A stretch of 64,000 bases of DNA from Marinobacter profundi (GTDB lineage: Bacteria > Pseudomonadota > Gammaproteobacteria > Pseudomonadales > Oleiphilaceae). Of this stretch, positions 25,603 to 33,662 are shown in pieces (position 1 is the stretch's first letter; each line of letters opens with the position of its first letter). Under the pieces are notes generated by a model, which did no database searches, was not told the origin of the DNA, and saw only the letters and a list, made by a program, of their open reading frames with translations. The stretch covers positions 1-64,000 of the forward strand of contig NZ_KZ319368.1 of NCBI RefSeq assembly GCF_002744715.1, read 5' to 3'. Made by a program: the position numbers and the translations under genes.

Positions 25603-26870
25603 ACACTTCAGCCGATCACCCCCTGGACCAGCAAACCGCTGCGTCCGGATCCCTCGCCAACCGTATCGCCCGTCAGCTGGTTTGCCAGCAACTGGCCCGT
25701 CTGGCCGACGGCATTCTGCGGGTCCGCGAGGCCGGCTACCCGGACCAGACCTTTGGCGACGGCGACGTAACCCATGCGCCGGCGGAGCTGGTCATTCATT
25801 CCGGCAGCACCTGGCGTGACCTGCTGACCGGCGGCAGTATCGGCGCCGCCGAGGCCTTCGTTGCCGGTGACTGGAGTAGCCCGGACCTGGTCGCGCTGCT
25901 GCGCTTCTTCACCCGCAATATTGACCGGATGAACGCCTTCGAGGACCGCTTCGCCTGGCTGACCAAGCCCGCCCTCAAGGGGCTGCACTGGCTGAACAGG
26001 AATACGCCCGAAGGCTCGAGGAAAAACATCCATGCCCATTACGATCTTGGTAACGAGCTGTTTGCCACTTTCCTTGACCCGACCATGATGTACTCGTCCG
26101 CGGTCTATCCGACTGAAAGCAGCTCCCTGGAAGAAGCCGCTGTTCACAAGCTCGACACCATCTGTCGCAAGCTTGACCTGAAACCTGGCGACCGGGTGAT
26201 TGAAATCGGCACCGGCTGGGGCGGTTTTGCCATCCATGCAGCTCACAACTACGGCTGCCACGTAACCACCACCACCATCTCGAAAGAACAGCTCGAACTG
26301 GCCCGCCAGCGGGTCCGGGAGGCGGGACTTGAAGACCGTATCACCCTGCTGTTTGATGACTACCGGGATCTCTCCGGGCAGTTTGACAAACTGGTGTCCA
26401 TCGAGATGATCGAGGCGGTTGGGCCACAGTTCCTGGACAGCTATCTCAGCCAGATCAATCAGCTGCTCAAGCCTGACGGGCTGGCGCTGATTCAGGCCAT
26501 CAATATGCCGGAACAGCGTTACCGGCGTGCGCTGAAGAACGTCGATTTTATCCAGCGTTACATTTTCCCCGGGAGCTTCATCCCATCGTTCGGCGCGATC
26601 CTCGAATCGGTTCGCAGCCATTCCAATCTGGTACTGACCCACGCCGAGGATTTTGGCTTCCATTACGCACGCACCCTGCATGACTGGGGTGATCGCTTCA
26701 TGGCCAACCACGACCGGATCGAGGCGCTGGGGTACGACGAAAGCTTCCGGCGGCTGTGGCAGTTCTACTTTGCCTACTGCGAGGCGGGATTCAGCGAGCG
26801 GGCCATCGGGGTATCGCAGGTCCTGCTGGCAAAACCCGGCAACAAACGAGCGAACATCATCAGCGTATGA
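25590..26870 (+). CDS. Cyclopropane-fatty-acyl-phospholipid synthase-like methyltransferase
   Basis: A 426-residue Cfa-family enzyme. The N-terminal lipid-binding part includes IGAAEAFVAGDWSSPDLVALL and NIHAHYDLGNELFATFLDPTMMYS; the SAM-binding motif is GDRVIEIGTGWGGFAIHAA and DKLVSIEMIEAVGPQFLDSYL follows. The family adds a methylene or methyl group from SAM to the double bond of an acyl chain in a phospholipid. The genomic setting differs from stand-alone cfa and suits a specialised product such as a methylated or furan fatty acid (inference). Confidence 0.93.
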   Translation: MENLNTSADHPLDQQTAASGSLANRIARQLVCQQLARLADGILRVREAGYPDQTFGDGDVTHAPAELVIHSGSTWRDLLTGGSIGAAEAFVAGDWSSPDLVALLRFFTRNIDRMNAFEDRFAWLTKPALKGLHWLNRNTPEGSRKNIHAHYDLGNELFATFLDPTMMYSSAVYPTESSSLEEAAVHKLDTICRKLDLKPGDRVIEIGTGWGGFAIHAAHNYGCHVTTTTISKEQLELARQRVREAGLEDRITLLFDDYRDLSGQFDKLVSIEMIEAVGPQFLDSYLSQINQLLKPDGLALIQAINMPEQRYRRALKNVDFIQRYIFPGSFIPSFGAILESVRSHSNLVLTHAEDFGFHYARTLHDWGDRFMANHDRIEALGYDESFRRLWQFYFAYCEAGFSERAIGVSQVLLAKPGNKRANIISV

Positions 26871-27385
26871 TCCAGTCTGGCGGCATTCGGAACCTGATCA
26901 ACTTCCTGCTGTTTCAGGGGGCGTGGCTGCTTTGCGTGCTGTTCCCCGGCGTGGCGGCGGCTGCGGTTGCACTGGTCCTGGTTCTGGTACACCTCATGCT
27001 GGTCAGCCAGGCTCCGGCCAGCGAGTTCCGCTTCATTGTCGCTGGTACGGTGCTGGGCTCCCTGGTCGACGGCATCTGGTTCCGCACTGGCATAATGACC
27101 GATGCTGTCGGCAGCCTGTGGACCCCGGTATGGCTGGTCGGAATCTGGGCAATGTTCATGACTACCCTGGCCCATTCGCTGTCCTGGATGCAGCGGCACT
27201 GGTTGCTGCCCTTACTGCTGGCACCCATCGCAGGGCCCTTCGCCTACTGGTCTGCCAGTCAACTGGGGGCCGTCCACTTCCCCGATCTGTCTCTCGCCCT
27301 CATTGCCCTGGCCGTGGGCTGGCTGACGGTATTTCCACTATTGCTGTTTATCCGGCAGCGCTTCTATCCGGAGCTTGCATCATGA
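26867..27385 (+). CDS. DUF2878 membrane protein
   Basis: A 172-residue protein from the ATG at 26867, which overlaps the Cfa-like stop (ATGA). About five hydrophobic segments cover nearly the whole chain, for example LINFLLFQGAWLLCVLFPGV, VALVLVLVHLMLVSQ and LLPLLLAPIAGPFAYWSASQ. The LINFLLFQGAWLLCV start and LGSLVDGIWFRTGI segment are as I recall for DUF2878, a family of inner-membrane proteins linked to Cfa/DUF1365 clusters. No function is known. Confidence 0.85.
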   Translation: MIQSGGIRNLINFLLFQGAWLLCVLFPGVAAAAVALVLVLVHLMLVSQAPASEFRFIVAGTVLGSLVDGIWFRTGIMTDAVGSLWTPVWLVGIWAMFMTTLAHSLSWMQRHWLLPLLLAPIAGPFAYWSASQLGAVHFPDLSLALIALAVGWLTVFPLLLFIRQRFYPELAS

Positions 27386-28185
27386 TCGTGCCCCCATACA
27401 ACGCTTCAGGCGCTGTCTTGGCAACGCTGTTGATTTCGGCGACGCTGGCACTGACCGGCCCGGCTCACGCCACCCCCGGTGATGTGTTCCGCTTCACCGG
27501 GGAGGCCCGCGAGGACGGCCGTGAGCTGTACCGGGAACTGCATGAAGTTACCGGCGAATGCCTGACCGGACAGTGGCAACCGCGCTTTCACCAGGTGACG
27601 TATGTCCGCCCTGACAGCGATGAGCCATTTGCCAGCAAAGAGCTGGACTACACACCGGGACTGCTCACCCCGGCAGTAACGTTCCACCAGCCGGATTTCG
27701 CCGAAAAGCTCCTGGTCCGCCCCGGTAGCGGAGGAGAAAATTCGACGGCTGGAAGCACCCCCGATGAAGTTACCATTGACTGGCAGCCAGCCCGGGGCGC
27801 AACGCAGCAATTTCGCGTGGCTCTTGAAGACTCGGTGGTGATTGATGCCGGCTTTGACCACCTGGTCCGCCAGAACTGGGCAGCCATCACCCGCGACCAG
27901 CCGGTCCGGTTCCGCTTTCTGGGGCCCACCCGGGGTGAACATTACGGCTTTGCGCTCAAACCGGCCCAGCCGGATATTCCCCGGGCGGAGCATGTGGTCA
28001 GTATTGAGCCGACCGGCCTGGTGACCCGCTTGCTGGTCTCCCCGATCCTGCTGGGTTACGACGGCAGCGGGTTTCTGACCGACTACGTCGGCCTCACCAA
28101 CGTTCGCAAGAATGCAGACACCAACTACACCGCCCACATCCGCTACACCCATAACGGCCTGCCGGATTGCCCGTTGGTACCGTAA
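27382..28185 (+). CDS. Secreted protein of unknown function, last gene of the Cfa cluster
   Basis: A 267-residue protein starting at the ATG at 27382, which overlaps the DUF2878 stop. It has a signal peptide (LATLLISATLALTGPAHA) and a mature part starting FRFTGEAREDGRELYRELHE. A repeated acid-aromatic pattern and YVRPDSDEPFASKELDY suggest a beta-rich periplasmic domain. I do not recognise the family with confidence; it may be related to DUF3108-type proteins. Being coexported with, and coupled to, a lipid-modification operon, it could bind or carry a lipid in the periplasm (inference). Confidence 0.75.
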   Translation: MIVPPYNASGAVLATLLISATLALTGPAHATPGDVFRFTGEAREDGRELYRELHEVTGECLTGQWQPRFHQVTYVRPDSDEPFASKELDYTPGLLTPAVTFHQPDFAEKLLVRPGSGGENSTAGSTPDEVTIDWQPARGATQQFRVALEDSVVIDAGFDHLVRQNWAAITRDQPVRFRFLGPTRGEHYGFALKPAQPDIPRAEHVVSIEPTGLVTRLLVSPILLGYDGSGFLTDYVGLTNVRKNADTNYTAHIRYTHNGLPDCPLVP

Positions 28186-28266
28186 GGCCGGGTCAACGGG
28201 CTACCACGGATTTCTGTGATAAACTCCGGCAATTCCTGATTCACCACGGCCGGAGTAACCGCACCG

Positions 28267-29079
28267 ATGATGTTTGTTTCCTTTAACGTCAACAGCATAC
28301 GTACCCGTATGCACCAGCTTGAAGCGGTCATCAGCGCTCTCGATCCCGACTTCATTGGCCTGCAGGAAACCAAGGTAACCGATGAAGAGTTTCCCGCCGA
28401 AGCCATCGAGGCCCTGGGTTACCACGTCCACTTCCACGGCCAGAAAACCCACTATGGCGTTGCCCTGCTTTCCCGCCAGCAGCCTGACTACGTTCAGAAG
28501 GGCTTCCCGTGGGACGGCGAGGACTCCCAGCGCCGTCTGATCCGTGGCGACTTCACCGTGAACGGTGAGCAACTGACAGTGATCAATGGCTATTTCCCCC
28601 AGGGCGAAAGTCGCGATCATCCGGTGAAATTCCCGGCGAAGCGCCAGTTCTATGCCGATCTGATGAAATACCTGGATGAGCTGAGCGCAGATGGCCGCAA
28701 GATGGTGCTGATGGGCGATATGAACATCTCCCCGACCGACCTGGATATCGGAATCGGCGCCGACAATGCCAAGCGCTGGTTGCGCACCGGCAAGTGCAGT
28801 TTCCTGCCAGAGGAACGGGAATGGCTGGGTGACGTAGAAAAACGCGGCTTCACCGACACCTTCCGGCACCTGCACCCGCAAGAGAGCAGTACCTTCAGCT
28901 GGTTTGATTACCGGAGCAAGGGGTTTGAACGGGAGCCCAAGCGGGGCCTGCGAATTGACCTTATCATGGCCAGCGACAACCTGCTGGACAAGGCCACCAG
29001 TGCCGGGGTCTGCTACGACATTCGTGCCATGGAACGGCCGTCGGACCACTGTCCGGTCTGGGCCAGTTTCTCGCTCTGA
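28267..29079 (+). CDS. xthA: Exodeoxyribonuclease III (AP endonuclease family 1)
   Basis: A 270-residue nuclease with the exonuclease-endonuclease-phosphatase fold: [32 protein letters not shown] (catalytic glutamate), [43 protein letters not shown] and the C-terminal [10 protein letters not shown] with the active-site Asp-His. It cuts abasic sites and trims 3' ends in base excision repair. The start is one of two tandem ATGs at 28267/28270. It follows the lipid cluster after 81 bp with no clear terminator between, and TetR starts 21 bp later. Confidence 0.95.
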   Translation: MMFVSFNVNSIRTRMHQLEAVISALDPDFIGLQETKVTDEEFPAEAIEALGYHVHFHGQKTHYGVALLSRQQPDYVQKGFPWDGEDSQRRLIRGDFTVNGEQLTVINGYFPQGESRDHPVKFPAKRQFYADLMKYLDELSADGRKMVLMGDMNISPTDLDIGIGADNAKRWLRTGKCSFLPEEREWLGDVEKRGFTDTFRHLHPQESSTFSWFDYRSKGFEREPKRGLRIDLIMASDNLLDKATSAGVCYDIRAMERPSDHCPVWASFSL

Positions 29080-29100
29080 CCTGCCAGGAACCGGCCCATC

Positions 29101-29730
29101 ATGAAGAAGGTCAAAACCCGCGACCGTATCCTTGATACCAGCCTGGCCCTGTTCAACAGCATTGGCGAACCCAATGTCACCACCCTGCTGATCTCCGACG
29201 AACTGGAGATCAGCCCGGGCAACCTGTACTACCACTTCAAGAGCAAGGGCGACATCGTAGAGGAGCTGTTCAGCCGCTACGAAGCCGAGATGAACGATCT
29301 GCTGGCGGTACCCGGAGATGTCGAGATCAGCCTCGACCAGCAGGCGTTTTTTCTTCACCTGCTCTTCGAAACGGTTGCCCGCTACCGATTTCTGTACCAG
29401 GACCTGGTCAATGTACTGTCCCGCTACGACCAGCTACAGAGCCGTTTCCGCCGCCTGCTCGGTAAAAAAACCGGCGCCTTCCGCACCATCTGTGAAAGCC
29501 TGCGACAACAGCAATTGATGGGAATTGACGATCCCGGGTTAGGGGCACTGTGCGAACAACTGACCCTGACCAGTTGTTACTGGACCAGTTTTGACAGTCT
29601 GTCGCACCTGAATGACCGGGACTCGGTCGACCCCGGCCGGGGCGTTTACCAGATGATGCACCTGGTCATGCCCTACCTGCACCCGGCGGTTCAGGATGAG
29701 GTGCGGCTGATGAGTCATCAGTACCGCTGA
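29101..29730 (+). CDS. TetR-family transcriptional regulator
   Basis: A 209-residue regulator with an N-terminal TetR HTH (TRDRILDTSLALFNSIGEPN, then TLLISDELEISPGNLYYHFKSKGDIVEELF). The C-terminal ligand domain resembles the DUF-type TetR_C found next to xthA-like genes in related genomes (recollection). It starts 21 bp after xthA and may be cotranscribed. Its targets are unknown; the convergent phasin gene and upstream xthA are the nearest candidates. No obvious palindrome was seen next to it. Confidence 0.88.
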   Translation: MKKVKTRDRILDTSLALFNSIGEPNVTTLLISDELEISPGNLYYHFKSKGDIVEELFSRYEAEMNDLLAVPGDVEISLDQQAFFLHLLFETVARYRFLYQDLVNVLSRYDQLQSRFRRLLGKKTGAFRTICESLRQQQLMGIDDPGLGALCEQLTLTSCYWTSFDSLSHLNDRDSVDPGRGVYQMMHLVMPYLHPAVQDEVRLMSHQYR

Positions 29731-29739
29731 GCTGTAACC

Positions 29740-30156
29740 CTACTCTTCAGAATCGTCGCCGGCGTCGCTACGAAGCCGGTGCAGCTCCGCCTCCAGGGCC
29801 TCGATCCGCCGCTCCAGGGCATCGATCTCCTCACGCCGATGGATTCCCAGCCGACGCAAGGCGCCGGAAACCCGCTGGTCAAACATGTGTTCAAGCCGGT
29901 CCCAGGTTCCGGTCGCTTTTTCCCGAACATCTTCAACACGGTGTTCCACCGACTTCAGCTGCTTTTCCACCACGCCCCGGGTCTTGCTCTCCAGCTGCTC
30001 GCCTTCGTTGACCAGTCGTTCGAAGAATTTGCCGGCATCTTCCTCGGCCTTGGTGTAAGCGCCCAAACCGGCCAGCCAGATCTGTCGCGCAGAATCCTTG
30101 ATCTTGCCCGCCAGTTGCGGATCGTTTTCCGGCTTTTTTTCGTTCTCGTCAGACAT
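29740..30156 (-). CDS. Phasin-family, polyhydroxyalkanoate granule-associated-like protein
   Basis: A 138-residue, almost fully helical, charged protein. DSARQIWLAGLGAYTKAEED and GKFFERLVNEGEQLESKTR match the PhaF/PhaI phasin domain, and the C-terminus is a coiled coil (REEIDALERRIEALEAELHRLR). Phasins coat polyhydroxyalkanoate granules or act as general amphipathic chaperones. No pha synthase gene is in the window. It is convergent with the TetR gene, 9 bp apart. Confidence 0.85.
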   Translation of the reverse strand: MSDENEKKPENDPQLAGKIKDSARQIWLAGLGAYTKAEEDAGKFFERLVNEGEQLESKTRGVVEKQLKSVEHRVEDVREKATGTWDRLEHMFDQRVSGALRRLGIHRREEIDALERRIEALEAELHRLRSDAGDDSEE

Positions 30157-30408
30157 GCCTAAACCTCTGCAACGGGGACAACATCAAGTCAGCGATTGTA
30201 TTACAAAGCCTGGCAGATTTCAGCGCGGCTGGAACCCGCGCCCCGCATGGCCGCAGTATAAGATCGAATCCGATATGAAAAAATGTGCTCAAAGGAAATA
30301 GCTGCAAACTTGAAGTGTTCAAATTATAGACAATACTTCCCTATACCGGTGTCCCTGCTGATGCCGGTTTGTCTGGAAGTCTTTCATGGATACTACTCGC
30401 ACGCCTCT

Positions 30409-30435
30409 GCCCGGCCATCAGCGCCGGGCTTTTTT
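30409..30435 (+). terminator. Orphan intrinsic terminator
   Basis: GCCCGGC (30409-30415) pairs with GCCGGGC (30423-30429) around a 7-base loop and is followed by six T. No protein gene on the plus strand ends just before it, because the nearest upstream plus-strand gene ends at 29730 beyond a convergent gene. Confidence 0.75.
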
Positions 30436-30485
30436 ATTCCCCATCGGGCCATAAGTACACTCCACCACGCCTACCCGTTGCCCAT

Positions 30486-30507
30486 TAATATACTTTTAAA
30501 TATATTA
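30486..30507. promoter_or_regulatory. AT-rich inverted repeat in the ArsR-gene promoter, BigR/SqrR-like operator
   Basis: TAATATA (30486-30492) and TATATTA (30501-30507) form a perfect 7-bp inverted repeat with an 8-bp centre, 29 bp before the GTG start of the ArsR-family gene. AT-rich dyads like this are bound by BigR/SqrR-type ArsR repressors and cover the -10 region. The regulator is probably autoregulated. Confidence 0.65.
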
Positions 30508-30536
30508 TCTCCCCGTAAATTGTTAAGGAGGCGCCA

Positions 30537-30860
30537 GTGGATACCACATTCGACTTGCAGCGGATGCAGGATACGGCCGAACGCGCCAGCCAGTTTCTGC
30601 GGTCGCTGGCGAATCAGGACCGGCTGCTGCTGCTGTGTCAGCTCACCGAAGGCGAGCGCTGTGTGAGCGACCTGGAGGCACTGACCGGCATTCGCCAGCC
30701 TTCACTGTCACAACAGCTGGGGATCCTGCGCCGGGAAGGTCTGATCGAACCCAGGAAGGAAGGCAAGCGGGTGTTTTACCAGCTGGCCGACCCGCGGGTG
30801 ACCGCCATGCTGCAACAACTTTATGACATATTCTGTACCAACTACGGAGAACATGAATGA
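30537..30860 (+). CDS. ArsR-family regulator, BigR/SqrR-like sulfide sensor
   Basis: A 107-residue winged-helix repressor: ANQDRLLLLCQLTEGERCVS, the recognition helix IRQPSLSQQLGILRREGLI and the wing RKEGKRVFYQLAD. It has cysteines at 34, 42 and 100. Cys42 and Cys100 sit where BigR and SqrR carry the pair that forms a tetrasulfide link with persulfides (positions recalled). The GTG start at 30537 follows an excellent AAGGAGG site. Its stop overlaps the first YeeE-type gene, and its neighbours match the BigR operon of other bacteria, so sulfide/persulfide sensing is likely. Confidence 0.88.
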   Translation: MDTTFDLQRMQDTAERASQFLRSLANQDRLLLLCQLTEGERCVSDLEALTGIRQPSLSQQLGILRREGLIEPRKEGKRVFYQLADPRVTAMLQQLYDIFCTNYGEHE

Positions 30861-31294
30861 TTGATATTGCCTGGGATAACTTCACTCCCTGGTCAGCCCT
30901 TTTCGGGGGCATGATCATCGGTATTTCTGCTGCGGCATTCATCCTGCTGAATGGTCGGATCGCCGGCATCAGCGGTATTCTCGGGGGTTTGCTGACCCCG
31001 CGCAAAACCGACATCCTCTGGCGGGTGGCCTTCCTGGCCGGGATTATCGGTGCGCCAGCCATCTGGCTGCTGGCAGCCGATCTGCCCGCAATCGAGATCA
31101 ATGCCAGCCTGCCGATGATTATCCTGGCCGGCCTGCTGGTGGGTGTGGGTACCCGGTATGGCTCCGGCTGCACCAGCGGCCATGGCGTCTGCGGCCTGTC
31201 ACGGCTCTCCCCGCGCTCGCTGGTTGCCACACTTGCCTTCATGGCCACCGGTTTTATCACCGTCTACCTGATTCGCCACGTTGCAGGAGTCTGA
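30857..31294 (+). CDS. YeeE/YedE-family (PmpA-like) sulfur-compound transport protein
   Basis: A 145-residue membrane protein with four hydrophobic segments and the family signature RYGSGCTSGHGVCGLSRLS, in which the conserved cysteine lies in GCTSGHG. YeeE-type proteins conduct thiosulfate or related sulfur compounds. Here, as in PmpA/PmpB pairs, two half-sized proteins replace the single long TsuA. It overlaps the ArsR gene by 4 bp. Inner membrane; probably works with the next gene. Confidence 0.9.
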   Translation: MIDIAWDNFTPWSALFGGMIIGISAAAFILLNGRIAGISGILGGLLTPRKTDILWRVAFLAGIIGAPAIWLLAADLPAIEINASLPMIILAGLLVGVGTRYGSGCTSGHGVCGLSRLSPRSLVATLAFMATGFITVYLIRHVAGV

Positions 31295-31298
31295 TCTG

Positions 31299-31724
31299 AT
31301 GAAGTACACCCTCGCGTCTTTTGCATCCGGCCTCATCTTCGGTATCGGCCTGCTGGTTTCCGGCATGTCCAACCCGGAGAAAGTACTCGGCTTCCTCGAC
31401 ATCGCCGGTCTCTGGGACCCGTCACTGGCATTCGTGATGGGCGGCGCCATCGTCGTCGGCTTGTTTGCGTTTGCCTTTGCCCGCCGGCGCACCCTGTCGT
31501 TCCTCGGCTATCATATGAAGCTTCCTGCCGGTGACCGGGTAGACAAGCGTCTGGTGATTGGCAGCCTGCTGTTCGGTGCCGGCTGGGGCCTCGCCGGCTT
31601 CTGCCCGGGACCGGGACTGGTCGCCCTCGGCGCCGGCGAAGCCAAGGCCGCGGTATTCGTGATCTCGATGATTGCCGGCATGGCGGTGTTCGAACTGCTG
31701 GAAAAGGCCCGCGCCCGCGCCTGA
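31299..31724 (+). CDS. YeeE/YedE-family (PmpB-like) sulfur-compound transport protein
   Basis: A 141-residue membrane protein from the ATG at 31299 (MKYTLASFASGLIFGIG). The second half-channel motif is GWGLAGFCPGPGLVALGAG, with the conserved cysteine in FCPGPG, matching PmpB and the C-terminal half of YeeE. It starts 4 bp after the first half gene. The GGAG of GCAGGAG just upstream gives the ribosome site; an in-frame TTG at 31281 is less likely. It probably forms the sulfur transporter together with the previous protein. Confidence 0.9.
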   Translation: MKYTLASFASGLIFGIGLLVSGMSNPEKVLGFLDIAGLWDPSLAFVMGGAIVVGLFAFAFARRRTLSFLGYHMKLPAGDRVDKRLVIGSLLFGAGWGLAGFCPGPGLVALGAGEAKAAVFVISMIAGMAVFELLEKARARA

Positions 31725-31835
31725 CCGTTCCGCCGGACACTTGAGGTAGCCATTTCGGTATTTGCCGCTCTGACAGACACACGGTGCTGTGTCATCATGA
31801 GCGGCAAAGCTATCCGCACAGAAACAGGACGAATT

Positions 31836-32267
31836 ATGGAATTGCGAAAAATTGACGACGAGATTACTGTGGCCCCTCAGATCACGGTGGCTGACGTGAG
31901 CCGGATAGCCGAACTCGGCTTCAAGACCCTCGTCGCCAACCGCCCGGACCATGAGGAGCCCGGCCAGCCTGCGATGGAAGACATCGAGCGCGCCGCCCGG
32001 GAGCATGGCCTGGACTGGGTTTACCTACCGGTGGCCTCCGGCAATATCCTCGACAGCGACGTCGACGCTTTTGATCCGATGATCCGTGACGCGAAAAAGC
32101 CCGTACTGGCTTTCTGCCGCTCCGGAACCCGCTGTTGCGTGCTGTGGGCACTGAGCAGCGCCCGTCGCAAGCCGGCGGACGAACTGATCAGCAAGGCCCG
32201 CCACGCCGGTTATGATATCAGCGGGCTTGTGCCCCGCATGGTGCAGCAGGCCGGCAAACCGCAGTAA
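31836..32267 (+). CDS. DUF442 / TIGR01244-type sulfur transferase-like protein
   Basis: A 143-residue protein from the ATG at 31836 (MELRKIDDEITVAPQITVAD). The core resembles the dual-specificity phosphatase/rhodanese-like domain DUF442, with the active loop FCRSGTRCCVLWAL (CX4R, rhodanese-size loop). In BigR operons of Xylella and Agrobacterium this domain forms the N-terminal part of Blh and is fused to a persulfide dioxygenase; here only the DUF442 part is present. It probably handles persulfide sulfur with the ArsR/YeeE genes upstream. The 111-bp gap before it may hold its own promoter. Confidence 0.85.
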   Translation: MELRKIDDEITVAPQITVADVSRIAELGFKTLVANRPDHEEPGQPAMEDIERAAREHGLDWVYLPVASGNILDSDVDAFDPMIRDAKKPVLAFCRSGTRCCVLWALSSARRKPADELISKARHAGYDISGLVPRMVQQAGKPQ

Positions 32268-32297
32268 GTATTACCGACCAGAAGGATCCGTCACACC

Positions 32298-33389
32298 ATG
32301 CAATTCAAGGGCGCAGTGAACTTTCGCCACGATCAGCCGGGCAAGATCGGCATTCTGATTACCAATCTCGGCACCCCCGACGCGCCAACCCCTTCAGCAC
32401 TTCGCCGCTATCTCGGGGAGTTTCTCGCCGATCCACGGGTCGTCGAGGTGCCCCGGCCCATCTGGTGGCTGATCCTGAACGGGATCATCCTGCGCATCCG
32501 GCCCCGGCGCTCCGCCGAAGCCTACCGCAAGGTATGGCAGGAAGACGGCTCTCCGCTGCTGATTCACACGGTGAACCAGTGCGAAGCCATCCGCAAGGAA
32601 CTCCAGGCCCGGCATGGCAAGGATATCGTCGTCGCCTACGCCATGCGCTACGGCAACCCCGGCATTGCCAGTGCACTGGATGACCTGCAAAAGCAGGGAG
32701 TACGGAAGTTACTGGTGCTCCCGCTTTACCCCCAGTACTCGGCATCAACTTCGGCCTCCACATTCGATGCCATTGCAGCCGACTTTACCCAAAGACGGTG
32801 GTTGCCGGATTTCCGCTTTGTCAGCCATTATCACGACTACCCGCCCTACATCGAGGCCATGGCAAGCCATATCGAAGCCCACTGGCAGGCGCACGGTCGC
32901 AATCAGAAACTGGTGTTTTCCTACCACGGAGTGCCGCTGAAGTACCTGAAACGGGGCGACCCCTACCACTGCGAGTGCCACAAGACGTCAAGATTGCTGG
33001 CGGAACGGCTCGGACTGGCCGATGGCGCCTGGATAACCACATTCCAGTCACGCTTTGGCCGGGAAGAATGGTTGCAGCCCTACACCGACGCCACCCTGAA
33101 AGCCATGCCGGATGAAGGTGTAGAGTCTGTCGATGTGTTCTGCCCCGGGTTCTCCTCCGACTGTCTGGAGACAATCGAGGAGATCAACGAGGAGAATCGG
33201 GAGTATTTCATGGCCGCCGGGGGTAAAGCGTTCAGCTACATTACGGCGCTGAACAGCGAACCGGGGCATATCCAGGCCCTGGTCAGCCTGGTCGAAGACA
33301 ACTTGCAGGGTTGGCAGATGCCGGACAATCAACCCGAAACACTGGCGCTGACGGCAGAGCGGGCACGGGCGCTGGGCAGCGGCGTGTAA
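32298..33389 (+). CDS. hemH: Ferrochelatase
   Basis: A 363-residue enzyme starting GKIGILITNLGTPDAPTPSA, with YAMRYGNPGIASALDDL, the LPLYPQYSASTSASTFDA segment, the catalytic histidine in LVFSYHGVPLKYLKRGDPY and a conserved acid in CPGFSSDCLETIEEI. It inserts ferrous iron into protoporphyrin IX at the inner membrane to make haem. The cysteines in PYHCECHKTSRLLA and CPGFSSDCLE resemble those binding a 2Fe-2S cluster in some ferrochelatases, though this was not confirmed. It is 30 bp after the DUF442 gene and could be cotranscribed. Confidence 0.96.
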   Translation: MQFKGAVNFRHDQPGKIGILITNLGTPDAPTPSALRRYLGEFLADPRVVEVPRPIWWLILNGIILRIRPRRSAEAYRKVWQEDGSPLLIHTVNQCEAIRKELQARHGKDIVVAYAMRYGNPGIASALDDLQKQGVRKLLVLPLYPQYSASTSASTFDAIAADFTQRRWLPDFRFVSHYHDYPPYIEAMASHIEAHWQAHGRNQKLVFSYHGVPLKYLKRGDPYHCECHKTSRLLAERLGLADGAWITTFQSRFGREEWLQPYTDATLKAMPDEGVESVDVFCPGFSSDCLETIEEINEENREYFMAAGGKAFSYITALNSEPGHIQALVSLVEDNLQGWQMPDNQPETLALTAERARALGSGV

Positions 33390-33404
33390 CAGCTGTAACG
33401 CGAC

Positions 33405-33662
33405 TCAGCCGGAAACACTCCGCTCCGGCTGATCGTCCGCAACCCTGTCTTCATTGGTCCGGCCGGTTACCACCTCATCCCCGCCGCTGGCTGCGCATAC
33501 AGCCCCGGTCAGGTCAGGGGTACTGTCACAAAAGGCACACTCTCCCGTATCCACCGCCGCGCCTCCGGTTTCTACATAGCGCAGACGATGGCGAGCCTTG
33601 CCACGATTGGCAGACACCGCAAACTTGCGGTCGGTTCTGGTGGTGGTGTCAATCTGCGTCAT
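33405..33662 (-). CDS. Small hypothetical protein
   Basis: An 85-residue hydrophilic frame from the ATG at 33662 (MTQIDTTTRTDRKFAVSANR), convergent with hemH. It carries a CAFCDSTPDLTGAVC stretch with three cysteines that could bind a metal. A weak GGGGATGA ribosome-site-like element precedes the ATG; another ATG at 33692 would add 10 residues. I recognise no family. It may be a real lineage-specific gene, but base composition alone does not settle this. Confidence 0.45.
   Translation of the reverse strand: MTQIDTTTRTDRKFAVSANRGKARHRLRYVETGGAAVDTGECAFCDSTPDLTGAVCAASGGDEVVTGRTNEDRVADDQPERSVSG

Larger units (their letters stand above)
30157..30536. other. 380-bp intergenic region with orphan terminator and operator
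   Basis: This gap between the phasin promoter side and the ArsR gene contains a TTGAA-N3-TTCAA inverted repeat near 30310-30322, a TATAGA -10-like box at 30325-30330, a good plus-strand terminator at 30409-30435 and an AT-rich operator at 30486-30507. There is no convincing protein-coding frame. The promoter-like box and terminator together could bracket a transcript of about 100 nt (see findings). Confidence 0.4.
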
